From NCBI GenBank assembly GCA_030248195.1, contig JASAND010024002.1, positions 62,001 through 126,000 of the forward strand: a stretch of 64,000 nt of DNA, read 5' to 3'. The stretch comes from Trissonchulus latispiculum (Eukaryota; Nematoda; Enoplea; Enoplida; Ironidae). Below the pieces are notes generated by a model. The model was given only the letters and a program-made list of their open reading frames with translations, was not told where the DNA came from and searched no databases. The position numbers were made by a program, and so were the translations under genes. Below are positions 50,401 to 60,787 of this stretch, piece by piece. Position 1 is the first letter of the stretch, and each line of letters begins with the position of its first letter.

Positions 50401-51940
50401 ATAAAGAAACGTGAGGTTTTGAATCCAGTAATCTGGATGTGATGATATGAGTAGTTGTTTGAAGTATACCAACATTGTGTTATCTAATACATTACATTAT
50501 GTATGGACTGGGGTTACCCCTCCTCGTGAAAGCATCTGGGATGTGGCACCAAGGAAAAAACTGCTAAATACAGTTTTAAATGCTGTAAAAACCGTGAAAA
50601 CGTGTTAATTCTGCGAAAAAGTGAATCTTAGGAAAAACGCATTACTTAAAAACACATTTTCTTAAAAACACAATAAAAAGCACAGGTCAAAGTTTGAAGA
50701 AACCCTGCGGGTATCGAAAAACTGGACGATGCAGCTTACCGGCTGAGGGATATATTTAGCGAATGCGTAGATGATCATACTTTTCGTAGCAAGCATTTGT
50801 AACAGGGTTATTGTGTAAATACTGGTTGTTTACACAAAAATAAATTTGCACAGTGAAAAATAAGTTTACACAAAATTTTTGCTAAAGTACTCTGAAAAAA
50901 ATAGGTTACAAGCATTTCATATTTCAAAAAGCTTTAGCTTTTAGCAGGGGGCTACCGCGCCCAGACCTTCGCATTGTTCCAATTGTTTTCAGTCATGGTT
51001 TTTTTGCGTCAGGGGCTGCGTCATCATGAAGAAATTTTTTATCGTGTGACGCAAATGAAGATGGCCGTGACGCAAGCTTGACACAGTGTAATAGGGAGAC
51101 GTTGCGTCTGCCCCTTTTATGAGCTAAGTGCATATTTTAGTGAGTTTATTTTAATGTGAAATTGTGGTGAGAATGATAATTTTGGTGTGAAATATGTATT
51201 GCGTGAAAGTGTGTGAATTTGTGTTGAAATTGGTTTGAAATTGGTCGTTTTCTATGTTAAAATATTCTTTGTTTTATTCAGCCCACTTAGCTGCTAGGTG
51301 GCGCTGTTTGTCTTTTGAAATTTCTCTGGATGCGCTCTGAGCATTCCGTCTGCAAAGGGGGTCTCAAAACGGGACTGCCCTTTTATGTGCCACACGGCCC
51401 GACGTCCCCTATAGGATATAAGTGTAAATTTACGTCCCCTTATGCATAGATAGAATCGTAATAAAAAAAAGAAAAGAAGAATAATTCTAAGATAGACAAA
51501 TATGATAAGAGAAGAAAGGAAGAAAAGAGAGAAGATATGAAAGAAATAGAACAATTTTATTAATGGTAGAAACAATGGCTGGCTGTTTAGTTACAAAGAC
51601 TGTTTAGTTTATTCCTGCCTAACTTTGACTTTAACATGAGCTTTGTGGCGAAGTCTTGATAATTGAGCTTAAAACTTTTCCTAAGGTATATGCCATATTT
51701 CCAGATGATTGAGCTTAAAAGTATTTCTAAGGTATATGCTATATTTCCAGTATAACGCCAACAAGATTTGCTTTATTGACATAAAAGAAAACAACAAACA
51801 AAGTGTTCGTAATATTAATTTTAATATATTTTCGTCTTCTCTGGATCAATTCAGTGCTTTCTCTGGATTGTCATCCCTCTGAAACAAAAACATACACAGT
51901 AGAGAAATGCCATGATTGCAGGGGGTGACTGTTGATACCT
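50401..51940. other. No gene seen
   Basis: AT-rich sequence. The ORF at 51294-51575 on minus is Phe/Leu/Ser-rich and comes from an A/G-rich run on plus (51455-51550). A short near-duplicate pair (taaggtatatgccatatttc near 51683 and 51731) is present. Confidence 0.4.
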
Positions 51941-51944
51941 ATTT

Positions 51945-52410
51945 AAGAGTGAGACACATGAATGTCTGAATGACAGAAACGGGTGTAAGGGGATACCTAG
52001 TAAAGAGTGCTACAGTTACATTTCTACTTGTGTGGGAGAGTGAGACACATGAATGTCTGATCGCTGCGTGCAAGGGGGAACTGGTTTAGAGAGACATACC
52101 TAGTAAAGAGTGCTACAGCTACTGTTCTACTTGTGTGGGGGAGTGAGACACATGAATGTCTGATTGCTGCGTACGGGGGGAACTGGTTTAGAGAGAGATA
52201 CCTAGTAAAGACTGCTACAGCTACTGTTCTACTTGTGTGGGTGAGTGAGACACATGAATGTCTGATCGCTGCGTACAAAGGGAGAACTAGTTTAGAGAGA
52301 CATACCTTGTAAAGAGTGCTACAGCTACCGTTCTACTTGCGTGGGAGAGTGAGACACATGAATGTCTGAAAGTTGCGTGCAAGGGGAGAACTGGTCTAAA
52401 CGAAAGAGCT
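51945..52410. repeat. Minisatellite, about 104 bp unit, block 1
   Basis: The string gagacacatgaatgtctga starts at 51951, 52042, 52145, 52247 and 52351, giving spacings of 91-104 bp. Each unit also holds gctacagctactgttctact and gagaactggtttagagagac. ORFs through it (52024-52278) are by-products. Confidence 0.85.
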
Positions 52411-52494
52411 CGATACAGACAACAAAAATAAAGTTAAGTGAATAAAACTGAGCTTAATCTAATTCATTTTTGGTTTTGATTGAAAAGGGCCGTA

Positions 52495-52835
52495 TATTCT
52501 AAGTAGTGTAGTGCAGAGTGAGACACGTGAGTGGATTGTGTTACGCACGCCTCGAAAGATTATAGCGAAGATTTAGTAGTACTGCAACTGACCACAAGTC
52601 ATTTACTATTGTCTTTGTTGCGGGTACCGTTATTGTCTTTGTTGCGGGTACCGTAAACCTCATTGTAAATTTAGCATATTGTTTGTCTGTCCCTTTCTAC
52701 CCTTTCTACTCAGGTTAATACGTTTGTTTGTTTGTTTGAAAGTGAATCTCAGCGTGTGGGAGTGGAGAGCAGAGTGAGACACATGAATGTCTGAATGACA
52801 GAAAGTCTGCGTGTGAAAGGAGAACTGGTTTATGA
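52495..52835. repeat. Segmental duplication, copy 1
   Basis: gtgagacacgtgagtggattg, ctcgaaagatt, gttgcgggtaccgt and gtttgtctgtccctttctac recur in the same order at 54133-54450 with few changes. Copy 1 has an extra internal duplication of gtctttgttgcgggtaccgt. Confidence 0.8.
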
Positions 52836-53255
52836 GAGACATACCTAGTTAAGAGTGCTACAGCTACTTTTCTACTTGTGCGGGAGAGTGAGACACATGA
52901 ATGTCTGATCGCTGCGTGCAAGGGGAGAACTGGTTTAGAGAGACATACCTAGTAAAGAGTGCTACAGCTACTTTTCTACTTGTGCGGGAGAGTGAGACAC
53001 ATGAATGTCTGATCGCTGCGTGCAAGGGGAGAACTGGTTTAGAGAGACATACCTTGTAAAGAGTGCTACAGCTACTGTTCTACTTGTGCGGGAGAGTGAG
53101 ACACATGAATGTCTGATCGCTGCGTGCAAGGGGAGAACTGGTTTAGAGAGACATACCTTGTAAAGAGTGCTACAGCTACTGTTCTACTTGTGTGGGAGAG
53201 TGAGACACATGAATGTCTGAAAGTTGCGTGCAAGGGGAGAACTGGTTTAGAGAGA
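52740..53255. repeat. Minisatellite, about 104 bp unit, block 2
   Basis: Units start at about 52776, 52889, 52994, 53098 and 53203. Same family as 51945-52410. Confidence 0.85.
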
Positions 53256-53384
53256 CATAAGATACGAAATTTCATTATCAGAATACGGTATATTCTTTTC
53301 GTAACTATATTTGCAATAATTTAAAAAACAATTTGACAATTGCACAAATACCTGATTAAGAGTGCATACTGTTCTACTTGTATA

Positions 53385-53670
53385 GGTTGTTGCACAACAT
53401 AGAGTGCACTAGCTGATTTACAGGCACGCTAAGCGAAACTGCGAGGGGTTGTGATGCACGAGCGAAGCGAGTGCATTACAAACCCGAGTGTTTCGTGAAA
53501 GCTTGCACGAGAATTGTTTTGTGGTACGAGGGCGGAGCGAAGCGGAGCCCGAGTACCACAAAAGAATTCTAGTGCTAAGCTTTCCGAAACACTCGGGTTT
53601 CACAACCCCTTGCAGTTTTGCTTGTCGTGTCCGTAAATTAGATGGTGCGCGAGAAATTGTGCAACAACTT
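53385..53670. mobile_element. Small foldback MITE
   Basis: Ends gttgttgcacaa and ttgtgcaacaac. Inner arms also match: gcgaaactgcgaggggttgtg with cacaaccccttgcagttttgc, acccgagtgtttc with gaaacactcgggt, and tgtggtacgagggc with cccgagtaccaca. No ORF of interest. Confidence 0.7.
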
Positions 53671-53671
53671 A

Positions 53672-54137
53672 GTTGTGAAATAGCTTAGTTCAAATTTAAA
53701 ATACCGGAAATTTGAATTAGACTTGGCAGGCAGCACACCAGAGTGTTCCTCGCCCTGGGTCATGTGTTTGTCCGCGTTGTACGTAAAGCTCATTATTCAT
53801 TTATTTCTTCACTTTGGATACAAAGTCCTAGCTTCGATAGCCTCGATAGCTCAGTTTGGAGAGCATCGGACTGATAAACCGAAAGTCGTGGGTTCGAGTC
53901 CCAGTTGAGGACTGAATTTTTCGGGTCTTTGGTGCTGAAGTGACAATTTCATTTCTTACATTCCAACTCCACAGAGTGCATCTGCTTCAGCGTGCTTCAC
54001 AACTATAGTTGTGAGAAGCACGGTACAGCGTGCTTCACAAATGCAGTTGTGAAGCACAGTGCACATCGTGCTTCACAACTTGGATGGAGGCACGGGGGTT
54101 ACAGCACAGCAAATTTGAACTAAGCTATTTCACAAGT
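53672..54137. repeat. Inverted-repeat unit around a tRNA-like gene
   Basis: gttgtgaaatagcttag plus ttcaaattt (53672-53697) faces aaatttgaac plus taagctatttcacaa (54111-54135). Inside are the tRNA-like unit and four copies of a gtgcttcacaac / gttgtgaagcac word (53996-54080). It may be a mobile cassette carrying a pol III unit. Confidence 0.55.
53841..53911 (+). tRNA. tRNA-Ile(GAT)-like gene or pseudogene
   Basis: 71 nt cloverleaf. Seven-base-pair acceptor (cctcgat with gttgagg, two G-T pairs), D stem gctc/gagc, anticodon loop ctgataa with anticodon GAT, T arm with ggttcgagtcc (perfect B box) and A box tagctcagtttgg. A T5 terminator follows at 53917-53921. Each of the anticodon and T stems has one mismatch (A-A, G-G), so it may be a pseudogene or SINE head. 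GAT is an unusual anticodon for a nuclear eukaryotic Ile tRNA. Confidence 0.6.
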
Positions 54138-54450
54138 GTTGAAGTAGTGTAGTGTAGAGTGAGACACGCGAGTGGATTGTGTAACGCACGCCTCGAAAGA
54201 TATAGCGAAGATTTAGTAGAACTGCAACTGATCACAAGCCATTTACTATTGTCTTTGTTGCGGGTACCGTAAACCTCATTGTAAATTTCGCATATTGTTT
54301 GTCTGTCCCTTTCTACCTTTCTACTCAGGTTAATACGTTTGTTTGTTTGTTTGAAAGTGAATCTCTGCGTGTGGGAGTGTAGAGCAGAGTGAGACACATG
54401 AATGTCTGAATGACAGAAAGTCTGCGTGTGAAAGGAGAACTGGTTTATGA
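54133..54450. repeat. Segmental duplication, copy 2
   Basis: Diverged copy of 52495-52835 in the same orientation, about 1.6 kb away, followed by minisatellite units as in copy 1. Confidence 0.8.
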
Positions 54451-54672
54451 GAGACATACCTAGTAAAGAGTGCTACAGCTACTTTTCTACTTGTGCGGGA
54501 GAGTGAGACACATGAATGTCTGATCGCTGCGTGCAAGGGGAGAACTGGTTTAGAGAGACATACCTAGTAAAGAGTGCTACAGCTACTTTTCTACTTGTGC
54601 GGGAGAGTGAGACACATGAATGTCTGATCGCTGCGTGCAAGGGAAGAACTGGTTTAGAGAGACATACCTAGT
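54385..54672. repeat. Minisatellite, about 104 bp unit, block 3
   Basis: Units start at 54391, 54505 and 54609. Same family as 51945-52410. Confidence 0.85.
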
Positions 54673-55154
54673 AAACTTGTCTCACATAGTGTGGCACATG
54701 AACGGTGCTAGCGTAGCTGTAGACACACAGCGCCAGCTAGTGTGTCTGCGACACACATAAGTATAAGTTAGTGTAAGGAGTAATTTATACTTGATTAAAC
54801 CTAGCCAGAGAATGCTGCACATTGAAATGTTATGATTGAGAGCATTTGAGACGAGCAGGTGGGGGGCCTGTTTGCAGTCGCAAACAAAGATCAATTGTTT
54901 CATCTGAAATGAGATGTATCATATGCAAGGGTTGCGCGATACTATGACAGATGAACGAAATAGCAGTATAATGCTAATTCTCAATTGGAATAGCGAACTG
55001 ACATTTTCAGGAGAAATGGCATAAAGTTAAACATTGTTTTTAAGGTTTCAGATGGTTACTGAACAGATGGTTCCCTTGCTCGTTTGGCTTCGTACCGATG
55101 TTTGGTTGCCCCTTTTGTGGCTTGGTTCAAGGAATCAAGTATGGAAATACTCAC

Positions 55155-55250
55155 GGGTACTCCGGCAATGTTGATAACGGGCTCCATTCGCCGAAACGAA
55201 TCTCCGGAATCCAGAGGGCACAGCTGACATGGGCCCAGCGCTGACCGTTC
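55155..55250 (-). pseudogene. Extended-PHD (JADE/BRPF-type) exon, apparently frameshifted
   Basis: On minus a strong acceptor (ttttatcttttgcag, ending 55251) opens 96 bases that end at a GTGAGT donor (55154-55149). The frame starting at its second base reads NGQRWAHVSCALWIPEIRFG, the W-x-H-x2-C-A-L-W-I-P-E signature of the second zinc unit in JADE, BRPF and AF10 proteins (histone readers). After FGE the family-like sequence (RMEPVINIAGVP) continues in another frame, so about 10 bases are missing relative to expectation. A possible next piece (QLIFVCDCKQ, behind an acceptor at about 54905 on minus) is also degenerate. Either a decayed gene copy or a captured fragment. Closest family member not decided. 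Confidence 0.5.
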
Positions 55251-55396
55251 CTGCAAAAGATAAAACAAAATAAAAAATACGTCAACCAAATAAACAATGA
55301 CTTTGGATAAAGACATAATTAATTAGTTAGTTAGTAATGGCCACTAACCAACCAAGTAATACTAAACGAAAATGTCTGCCAAAACGTATCAGTGTG

Positions 55397-55442
55397 AATG
55401 CGTAGATGTATAAACAGTGTTTTGAGGAGGGGGACTCCAGGA
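55397..55442. repeat. 46 bp direct repeat, left copy
   Basis: aatgcgtagatgtataaaca...gggactccagga is repeated without visible change at 56193-56238, on the other side of the microsatellite. Confidence 0.85.
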
Positions 55443-55521
55443 ACTATCGCCGCTACAGTTTAGTTGGCCCAAGAGTGGGCACAGGTAAAAATGAGACTTG
55501 GGGCTTGGAGGGACCCCGCAC

Positions 55522-55986
<465 letters not shown>

Positions 55987-56192
55987 ACCCCAAATCGAAT
56001 AAGACCCCTATCCACCCCACCACAGCCACTTTGGATAGATATACAGTTCTATGACAAAGGTTGCTCAGCTCACTTAGGGCTTTCATTCGGTACCAGCAAG
56101 CAGTACATAATAGATAAGAGTGTGATAATTGGAAGGCGGCCCGTCCCAACAAATGTGACCGTTTCTAGGCCGCCGATCCTCAAGATCCCACA

Positions 56193-56238
56193 CAATGCGT
56201 AGATGTATAAACAGTGTTTTGAGGAGGGGGACTCCAGG
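56193..56238. repeat. 46 bp direct repeat, right copy
   Basis: See 55397-55442. Followed by cgcgcacag rather than aactatcgcc, so only the 46 bases are shared. Confidence 0.85.
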
Positions 56239-56699
56239 ACGCGCACAGTTTCCTCCCGTAAAGTTTGGTCTACTAAAAACCTTTCCAACTTTACAACAGT
56301 TAGATTTCAGCTTGAACGAGGAGAAGCACTGTGCAAAAAAATTGTGTTCCAAACATGATATTTTTAGAATTTTCTACTAGGGCTGCGCCTCCAGACCACG
56401 CCTGTCTGTATTCTTAGTCATTGCTGACCGCTAATGTTTTATTAGAGTAAAGGCAGATGTTGCTGCAGCCTGCTAGTCTTGCAGATATAGCCCTTGAAAT
56501 TAAGCAAATATACACAATATTCGCGATAAGCGAATACAATGACCGAATAAGCGAATATACAGTATTCCAATAACTGGCCATACTTTGCCTCATCAATTGA
56601 TGGCGGAAATGCTCTGAATTTATTCTTTGGAGGAGTCATAACTGCAAAAGTTTTCAACTTCTGGGGGACGAAGCCCCCGTGGTTAGTTTCGATAGTTTA

Positions 56700-56826
56700 A
56701 GCATGTTCAGTTTGCATAACTTTAGGTTAAATCATTAAATAATCACAGCGTACTGTATGTAGACAATCGGCTATCCACAGTGTTATTTTTCTTTTCAAAT
56801 AAAATATTGTGGTCTCAAATTGCACA
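56700..56826. repeat. Dispersed repeat, homologous to the flank of the 34.6 kb satellite
   Basis: gcataactttaggttaa, caatcggctatccacag and gtctcaaattgcacacc match 34670-34790. Here no satellite array is attached. Confidence 0.6.
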
Positions 56827-57813
56827 CCAACAGTCCAATAGTTGCGCAGTTGAACGGTAAAATTCGTTGCATAGAACTGACAGTGTTCAACTACTGTTGG
56901 ACTGTTTGTTAACGGTGTTTGAACAGTGTCTGTCTACTAACAGTGTTCAAACGCAAGTGTTCAGAATAAAAGTTAACACTGTTGGACTGTTACTGTAAGG
57001 TTTGCTACTAACAGTCTAATAAAAAACTTCGACTGATCAAATGCACTAAATTTATTTAAGTTAATTATTAAGCAATAAAAAGGTAGCACAACCACAATAA
57101 ATTGTAGCCACACTGTTCAAAATACTGTTACACTGTTAGCAAGAATGCATAATTGCGCTATTATTAAGAAGAACAGTAAGAGAACTAGAGGGCTCCTCTC
57201 CTTGGCATTGCGTAACGGTGTTCCGGCCACAATACTTGAATGTTCCCCCGTTTGGTGGGGAGTTGACCAATTCGACAGCGCATACTGGGGAGGGGGGTCT
57301 AGCAAAGGATTACGGTAGTTACTGTTTATTTCCAAAAAGGGTCCCCGTTTGGGAGGGGTCGCCAACAGCCAATCAGAATTAGCCGAACTTAGCCTGCTTG
57401 TGCGAACCCCCCTCCCCTCCAAACGAGGACCTCTTTTAGCGACGCCCCCCCACCAAACGGGGACCACTTTCGGCTACCCCCCCCCCCAAACGAGGACCTC
57501 ATTCAGCGACTCCCCCACCAAACGGGGACCACTTTCGGCTACCCCCCCCCCACCAAACGGAGGGGTATACCTGTCGACCCCCCCCAAAATGGGGGAACAT
57601 TCGCGTATTGTGGTCGGGCCACCGTTACGCAAAGCCAAGAAGGGGAGCTTCTAGTGGCTTACTCTTCTTCTAATATATAAAAGAAAATCATGGACTCTTG
57701 CTGTTAGACTATTGGACTGATAGTTAACAGTCCTTTTATGCAAACGAAATGTAGACCACTGGTTCAAAAACCGTAACAGCTGAACACTGTTGGACTGTTA
57801 GGTTTATGCAACG
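56827..57813. mobile_element. Foldback element built from AACAGTCCAA / TGTTCAAC words
   Basis: cgttgcata at 56865 faces tatgcaacg at 57805-57813. Between them on both sides are repeated words aacagtccaa, ttgaacactgtt and their complements (for example 56880-57000 and 57705-57800). A second foldback element is nested inside (57160-57675). No coding capacity. Confidence 0.65.
57160..57675. mobile_element. Nested foldback element with C-rich core
   Basis: Arms of about 90 bp: attattaagaagaacagtaag ... gcattgcgtaacggtg (57160-57225) faces caccgttacgcaaagcc ... cttactcttcttctaatat (57622-57675), with gaatgttccccc / gggggaacattc inside. The core is tandem ccaccaaacggggaccactttcg-type units in C runs (57430-57560). 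Confidence 0.75.
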
Positions 57814-57822
57814 GGGACCTGG

Positions 57823-58429
57823 GGCCAATTTCATAAAACTTGAAACTTGCAACTTGCATATGCAAGTTGCGACTTGCCTGTGCAAGTTACAAGTAAAGTG
57901 TTTCATAAACCTTCAAGTGATACTTGCGTACTGGCACTTGAACTGCAAGTTGCAAGTCCGCAAGTTGCAAATTGTCCGCTAACACTTGCGGTCAGAAGCT
58001 GTTTCATAAAAATCGTCAATACATGCACTTGCAACTTGCACTTGCTGTGCAAGTGGTTGAGTGAATTTTCACTGAACAAATGGAACAAAAATTGCTATAA
58101 CTTTTCTTAATTTTAATATTTTTTGGAGAAATTTTAGGACAATGCTCTTTAGATTATTGTCGTAATACAGTGTGAATTTCAAACAATTTCTTTCATTTTT
58201 TAAATTTATATGAATTTTCAAATATTTTTGGTCAATTTTTCAAAGATCAGCTACTTGCTAATGCACTTGAACTTGCGTTTACAAGTTGTCAAGTCTTGCA
58301 ACTTGCTTAGCTAATTTCCGCAAGTAGCAGGAAAAGTTTTATGAAACACTGACAACTTGAACTTGCAGTTCAAGTACAAGTGCAAGTTCAAGTGCAAGTG
58401 CAAGTTGCAAGATTTTTATGAAATTGGCC
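57823..58429. mobile_element. Foldback element built from ACTTGCAAGT words
   Basis: Ends ggccaatttcataaaa and ttttatgaaattggcc. The interior has some twenty copies of cttgcaact / caagttgca in both orientations clustered in the two outer thirds, and an AT-rich centre. No target duplication was found. Confidence 0.75.
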
Positions 58430-60320
58430 TCTTGTCAACATTTAGGATAAAATAGCTAGCTGCAGCTTGAAGGGCGAACAGTCGGCTTTTTGCACAACGA
58501 TTTGAATTGTTGTGTGGGTCTATTTGGCTTTATTTTTTCTCTTATATGACACATATATGTGGCCTATGAGTTCTGCAAAAAATATATTTTTATAGTTTTA
58601 TACATGTTTAAGCAATCTATACATCTTAAAATGGTTCTATTAATTCTAGCCTATTGTCCGATGGATAGGCTAGAAATTGGGAGGCTAAGCGATTCCAGGT
58701 CTAACTCAAGTATTTCTCGCTGTTCACTATCTACCTAACTAATAAATCTAAACCCTGTCATCCAGAATCGCATAACTGAATTTACAATTCTTTACCGAAA
58801 ATAAAGCTTATCGGGCAGCATACAGAATAAATAAATACCTGCTGCGCAGTAGAATTATTCATAATTAATTAAAAGTTTACTTAGGTATTGCAAAATATTG
58901 TGTAAAACATAGTGCCGTTATCTGTCTGCTAATGGCAGGAAAATGTTTCAGTTTCTTCAATGGTAGGAAAAGTTTTCCGTCAACAGTTTAGCTTTAATTT
59001 ACAATTTCAGAAAGAGAATTGCCCTATTGATTCGCTACTACGGGATTTTAATACAATTGGAGCAGAGTTGCTTTGTTGGAACTGGAAGGCTTTATTCATT
59101 AGTCATCAGCAGTGGAACAAAATTTCCGGTTTCGCAGTCTTCAGTCAGACTCTACGCACAAATTCCACACAAGCGTATTTACGTGGACAAGAAGCAGAAC
59201 TATTTCAAAAGAGCAATCTATACAGAAATTATGCATTGCCTATCTTAAACCATTGCACCCATGTATTTACGCTAAAATGCATGTTTTACAAATAAACTTT
59301 GTGCCGAGTCTGGGCCGAGCAAACATAAGAGACCTGCTGCGCTGAGGCGCAGCAGGAAAAATGAATAAAAATTTGTTTCTTCGGGTGAAAATTGCGTTTG
59401 CTTTTTGGTGTGTTTTAAAATTTGGGTCTTATCTCGATTTTCCCCCCAATACTCAAAAACCTTAAAACTTGACCAAATAAGCTAAAATTTGGTGTGGGTA
59501 TGTGTAATGGAATTAGTAAAATAAGGTGCTGAAAATGATTAAAATTGTTCTAAAAATGTTCAAAATAATCAACCCGCAAGGAAGAATTCATATGCCATGG
59601 ATTTGTGAAGAAAAAGCGAAGATCATCAATATGTAATGTATTTAGCAATTAATGTCCAAGCAATAATTGTACAGATTATCTTATGTTTGCCTAGCTAGAG
59701 TTGCCAGTATTAAGTGAAAATCAAGAAATCTATCAATAAGGGTCAAGGTTAACACTCAATTAGGACATGAATTCGAGTCTTAATTACGGTCTTAGGCTCA
59801 ATTAGGTCCTACTAACGTGTGTTTTATTAACAATACTAATCCAGGAATTGCGTAAAAGGAGGGTATTCCGGCCTTAATCCCTTTAGTAAGTGGAGTTGTT
59901 ACTCCCACACGAAGATAAAGAGTCAACATTTGAACTTTACTTAGGTGAATGAGCGAATATCGTCCATTACCCGAGCCGAGTAAGGCCTTCCCCGCAATTT
60001 AGCAAATCACTAGTGTTTGAATATCAGCTAGCAGGAAGTTATAAAGCCAAAATATGAAGTTTATGTGCATAATTAAACCGAAAATTAGTCGTAAAATGCC
60101 TATAAAATGGAAATCTGCACTTAAAACAGCAAAATATTGGAAGATGGTTCACTATTAGGTACTGTAATCCTGTACTTTCTACTTCCGCCTTTGTTGTTGA
60201 CTAACTCTAAGCAGGTGCATATGCAAATTAATATGCAAATTAAGTAGACTGTTCTTGTTTGTCAGTTTTGTGATACAGTTAGTCGGTTCTTATCTTTGCA
60301 ATAAACCGGTTGTGTGCAAT
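58430..60320. other. No gene called
   Basis: A perfect-arm hairpin tctagcctat/ataggctaga lies at 58648-58677. The ORFs at 58960-59345 overlap in three frames and look like diverged coding sequence but match nothing I know. The rest is AT-rich. Confidence 0.4.
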
Positions 60321-60326
60321 GATTAC

Positions 60327-60338
60327 TGGAGGTTCCAC
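60327..60338 (+). promoter_or_regulatory. Possible primer-binding site of the Gag-helicase element
   Basis: TGGAGGTTCCAC follows an AATAAA at about 60299 and a gtgtgcaatg stretch, a plausible LTR end. Weak: no second LTR is in the window, and another candidate (tggtggtaattaaac, about 60758) exists. Confidence 0.25.
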
Positions 60339-60787
60339 GTATAACTGAACTCGGAAATTACTTTGTGCCTACTTTAGTCAATTGTGGTATTGTGAAGACA
60401 CTGCCACAATTGCACTAAAGCACCCGTTTGGGTAGCGATAATTTATTGGAATATTCTCAAGGACCTTGTCTAATCTACTGGAACGAACCCTGTCAACGAA
60501 ATCTAATCTACAGTAAGTGAATAATATTGTAAAAATAGTGAACTTAGCAATTGACGAATAACTTTGTCTAACAATTGTTGTTCGTCGCTCAGTTGAGCAC
60601 AAATATTATAACATCCTGTCTATAACAAGCTGACCTGGTATCCCAGTCTCGGCTTGTTTCTCAGTTGAGAACATAACTTTAACCGCCTGTGTCTCACATT
60701 GTGTTGTTTTTATGGTAAAAGTACGCCCCTAGTAATCGAGTTTCATAGACATCGGCTGGTGGTAATTAAACTGCTAAGCCTATAGAC

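Noticed and set aside
56060..56202. Peptide YIIDKSVIIGRR, considered as an FHA domain fragment
   Set aside because: Only a short stretch is FHA-like and the reading starts in the microsatellite and ends in the 46 bp repeat; too little to call.
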